From: Microbacterium testaceum
Lineage (GTDB): Bacteria; Actinomycetota; Actinomycetes; Actinomycetales; Microbacteriaceae
Direction: 5' to 3'
Assembly: GCF_020781835.1 (NCBI RefSeq)
Contig: NZ_JAJGNJ010000006.1
Span: forward strand, 124,001-188,000
Length of the DNA: 64,000 bases
The translations under genes were made by a program, and so were the position numbers. Position 1 is the first letter of the stretch; the number at the start of each line of letters is the position of its first letter. This document shows, piece after piece, positions 63,029-64,000 of this stretch. The notes under the pieces were generated by a model. The model was not told the DNA's origin. It saw only the letters and a list, made by a program, of their open reading frames with translations, and searched no databases.

Positions 63029-64000
63029 GTGGCAGACGACGACCGGAACCCCGAGGAGGAGTTCCAGGAGCTCATGCGGCGCCTGATGTCGGGCGACATG
63101 TCGGGTCTCGACCCCGAGCAGCTCTCGCGCCTGTCCGGGATGCAGATCGACCCGGCCATGATGCAGGCGGTCATGAATCAGTTGCAAGGCGCTTTCTCCG
63201 GCGCGCAGGACGGTATCGACTGGAGCCTCGCCGAACGTCAGGCCCTGCATATCGCCAACCAGGACGGACTCGGCGTCTCCGCGGGGCAGCGCACCGACAT
63301 CGATCAGGCGTTCGCGCTCGCCGCCCTGTGGCTCGGCGAGGCGACGACGATCAGCGACCTCCCCCGACCGGCGAAAGCCGTGACGCGCGGCGCCTGGGTC
63401 AGCGCGACCCTGCCCGTGTGGCAGGAGCTGGCCGAGCCCGTCGCCACGAGCATCGCGGACGCTCTCACCGACGCGCTCGGACAGCAGGCCCCTGAGGACA
63501 TGCAGGAGATGATCGCCGGCGCGGGTCGGCTCATGCGCACCGTCGGCGGCTCGCTCTTCGCAACCCAGCTCGGCCACGTCGTCGGACGGCTATCGACCGA
63601 GGTGGTCGGCGGAGGCGACGTCGGCATCCCCGTGATGCCCGACGGCGACGCCGCCATCCTTCCGCAGAACTTCGCCGACTTCGGCCGCGACCTCGAGATC
63701 CCCGACGATCAGCTGGCGCTCTACCTCGCAACGCGGGAGCTGGCGCACGCGCGACTGTTCCGGCACGCCCGCTGGCTGCGACTGCACGTGATCTCGCAGG
63801 TACGGGAGTTCGCGCACGGCATCCGCGTCGACACCGACGCCCTCGAGGAGCTCGCCTCGCGCTTCGACCCCTCCCAGCCCGACGAATTGCGCAGCGCCCT
63901 CGAAAGCGGTGCGCTCCTGCCCCAGCGGTCCGAAGAGCAGACGGCGGCGCTCACGCGCCTGGAGAATCTGCTCGCCACCATCGAGGGCTGGGTCGACGTC
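63029..64000 (+). CDS. DUF2342-type zinc-dependent metalloprotease family protein (3' end outside window)
   Basis: Open frame of 324 codons from GTG 63029 to the window edge, with GAAAGG 8 bases upstream. It begins VADDDRNPEEEFQELMRRLM and contains DWSLAERQALHIA, LPVWQELAEPVATSI, FATQLGHVVGRLSTEV and the presumed active-site region LATRELAHARLFRHARWLR. The pattern matches actinobacterial TIGR03624-like proteins annotated as putative zinc hydrolases. The upstream divergent pair with the YlbL-like protease is common in this group. Confidence 0.85.
   Translation, partial: MADDDRNPEEEFQELMRRLMSGDMSGLDPEQLSRLSGMQIDPAMMQAVMNQLQGAFSGAQDGIDWSLAERQALHIANQDGLGVSAGQRTDIDQAFALAALWLGEATTISDLPRPAKAVTRGAWVSATLPVWQELAEPVATSIADALTDALGQQAPEDMQEMIAGAGRLMRTVGGSLFATQLGHVVGRLSTEVVGGGDVGIPVMPDGDAAILPQNFADFGRDLEIPDDQLALYLATRELAHARLFRHARWLRLHVISQVREFAHGIRVDTDALEELASRFDPSQPDELRSALESGALLPQRSEEQTAALTRLENLLATIEGWVDV

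Overview
The window is high-GC actinobacterial DNA. Its gene families (DUF3039, UPF0182, DUF2342-type metalloprotease, maltokinase, CrtYe/CrtYf/CrtEb carotenoid genes, uncoded tRNA CCA ends, frequent GTG starts and ATGA/GTGA overlaps) point to Microbacteriaceae, most likely Microbacterium or a close relative. The genus is an inference from gene content, not from a search.

Layout. 0-9 kb is core housekeeping: the 3' part of a LigD-type ligase, a CDF metal exporter, rdgB-rph-murI, nicotinate phosphoribosyltransferase, a small Tat-exported protein, a DUF3039 protein and an ABC exporter whose ATPase has a very long disordered N-terminus. 10.9-19.1 kb holds a sugar/polyol nucleotidyltransferase, three CDP-glycerol glycerophosphotransferase-family proteins and a family 2 glycosyltransferase, probably for a teichoic-acid-like wall polymer, with an EcsC-like protein and a maltokinase between them. 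19.1-23.7 kb carries an HtrA protease, an aminotransferase, a nitrilase-fold hydrolase and a small membrane protein, ending at an initiator tRNA and a strong hairpin.

24-44 kb is an accessory exopolysaccharide island of visibly lower GC than its flanks. One reverse operon makes GDP-L-fucose (gmd-fcl) and carries a WcaI-like glycosyltransferase. A long forward operon encodes a WcaF-like acetyltransferase, a series of glycosyltransferases, a Wzy-like polymerase and a Wzx-like flippase. A second reverse operon encodes a pyruvyl transferase, an FrhB-like protein lacking the cysteines I expect in its family, and a DUF218 protein. No priming sugar-phosphate transferase is visible. The right edge is a graveyard: a frameshifted relic of a Wzz/tyrosine-kinase gene and two IS3-family relics. 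A third IS3 scrap lies inside the island at 39.7 kb.

45.9-51 kb resumes the polysaccharide theme with a CPBP protease, an intact Wzz-BY-kinase fusion homologous to the relic, a DUF4012 protein and an LPATG-anchored surface protein. 51-52.8 kb has an SMP-30 lactonase overlapping a formylglycine-generating-enzyme-like protein. 52.9-58.6 kb is a compact seven-gene C50 carotenoid operon (idi-crtE-crtB-crtI-crtYe-crtYf-crtEb) behind a promoter with a perfect palindrome just downstream. The window ends with a UPF0182 membrane protein, a PDZ/Lon-like protease and the 5' part of a DUF2342 metalloprotease.
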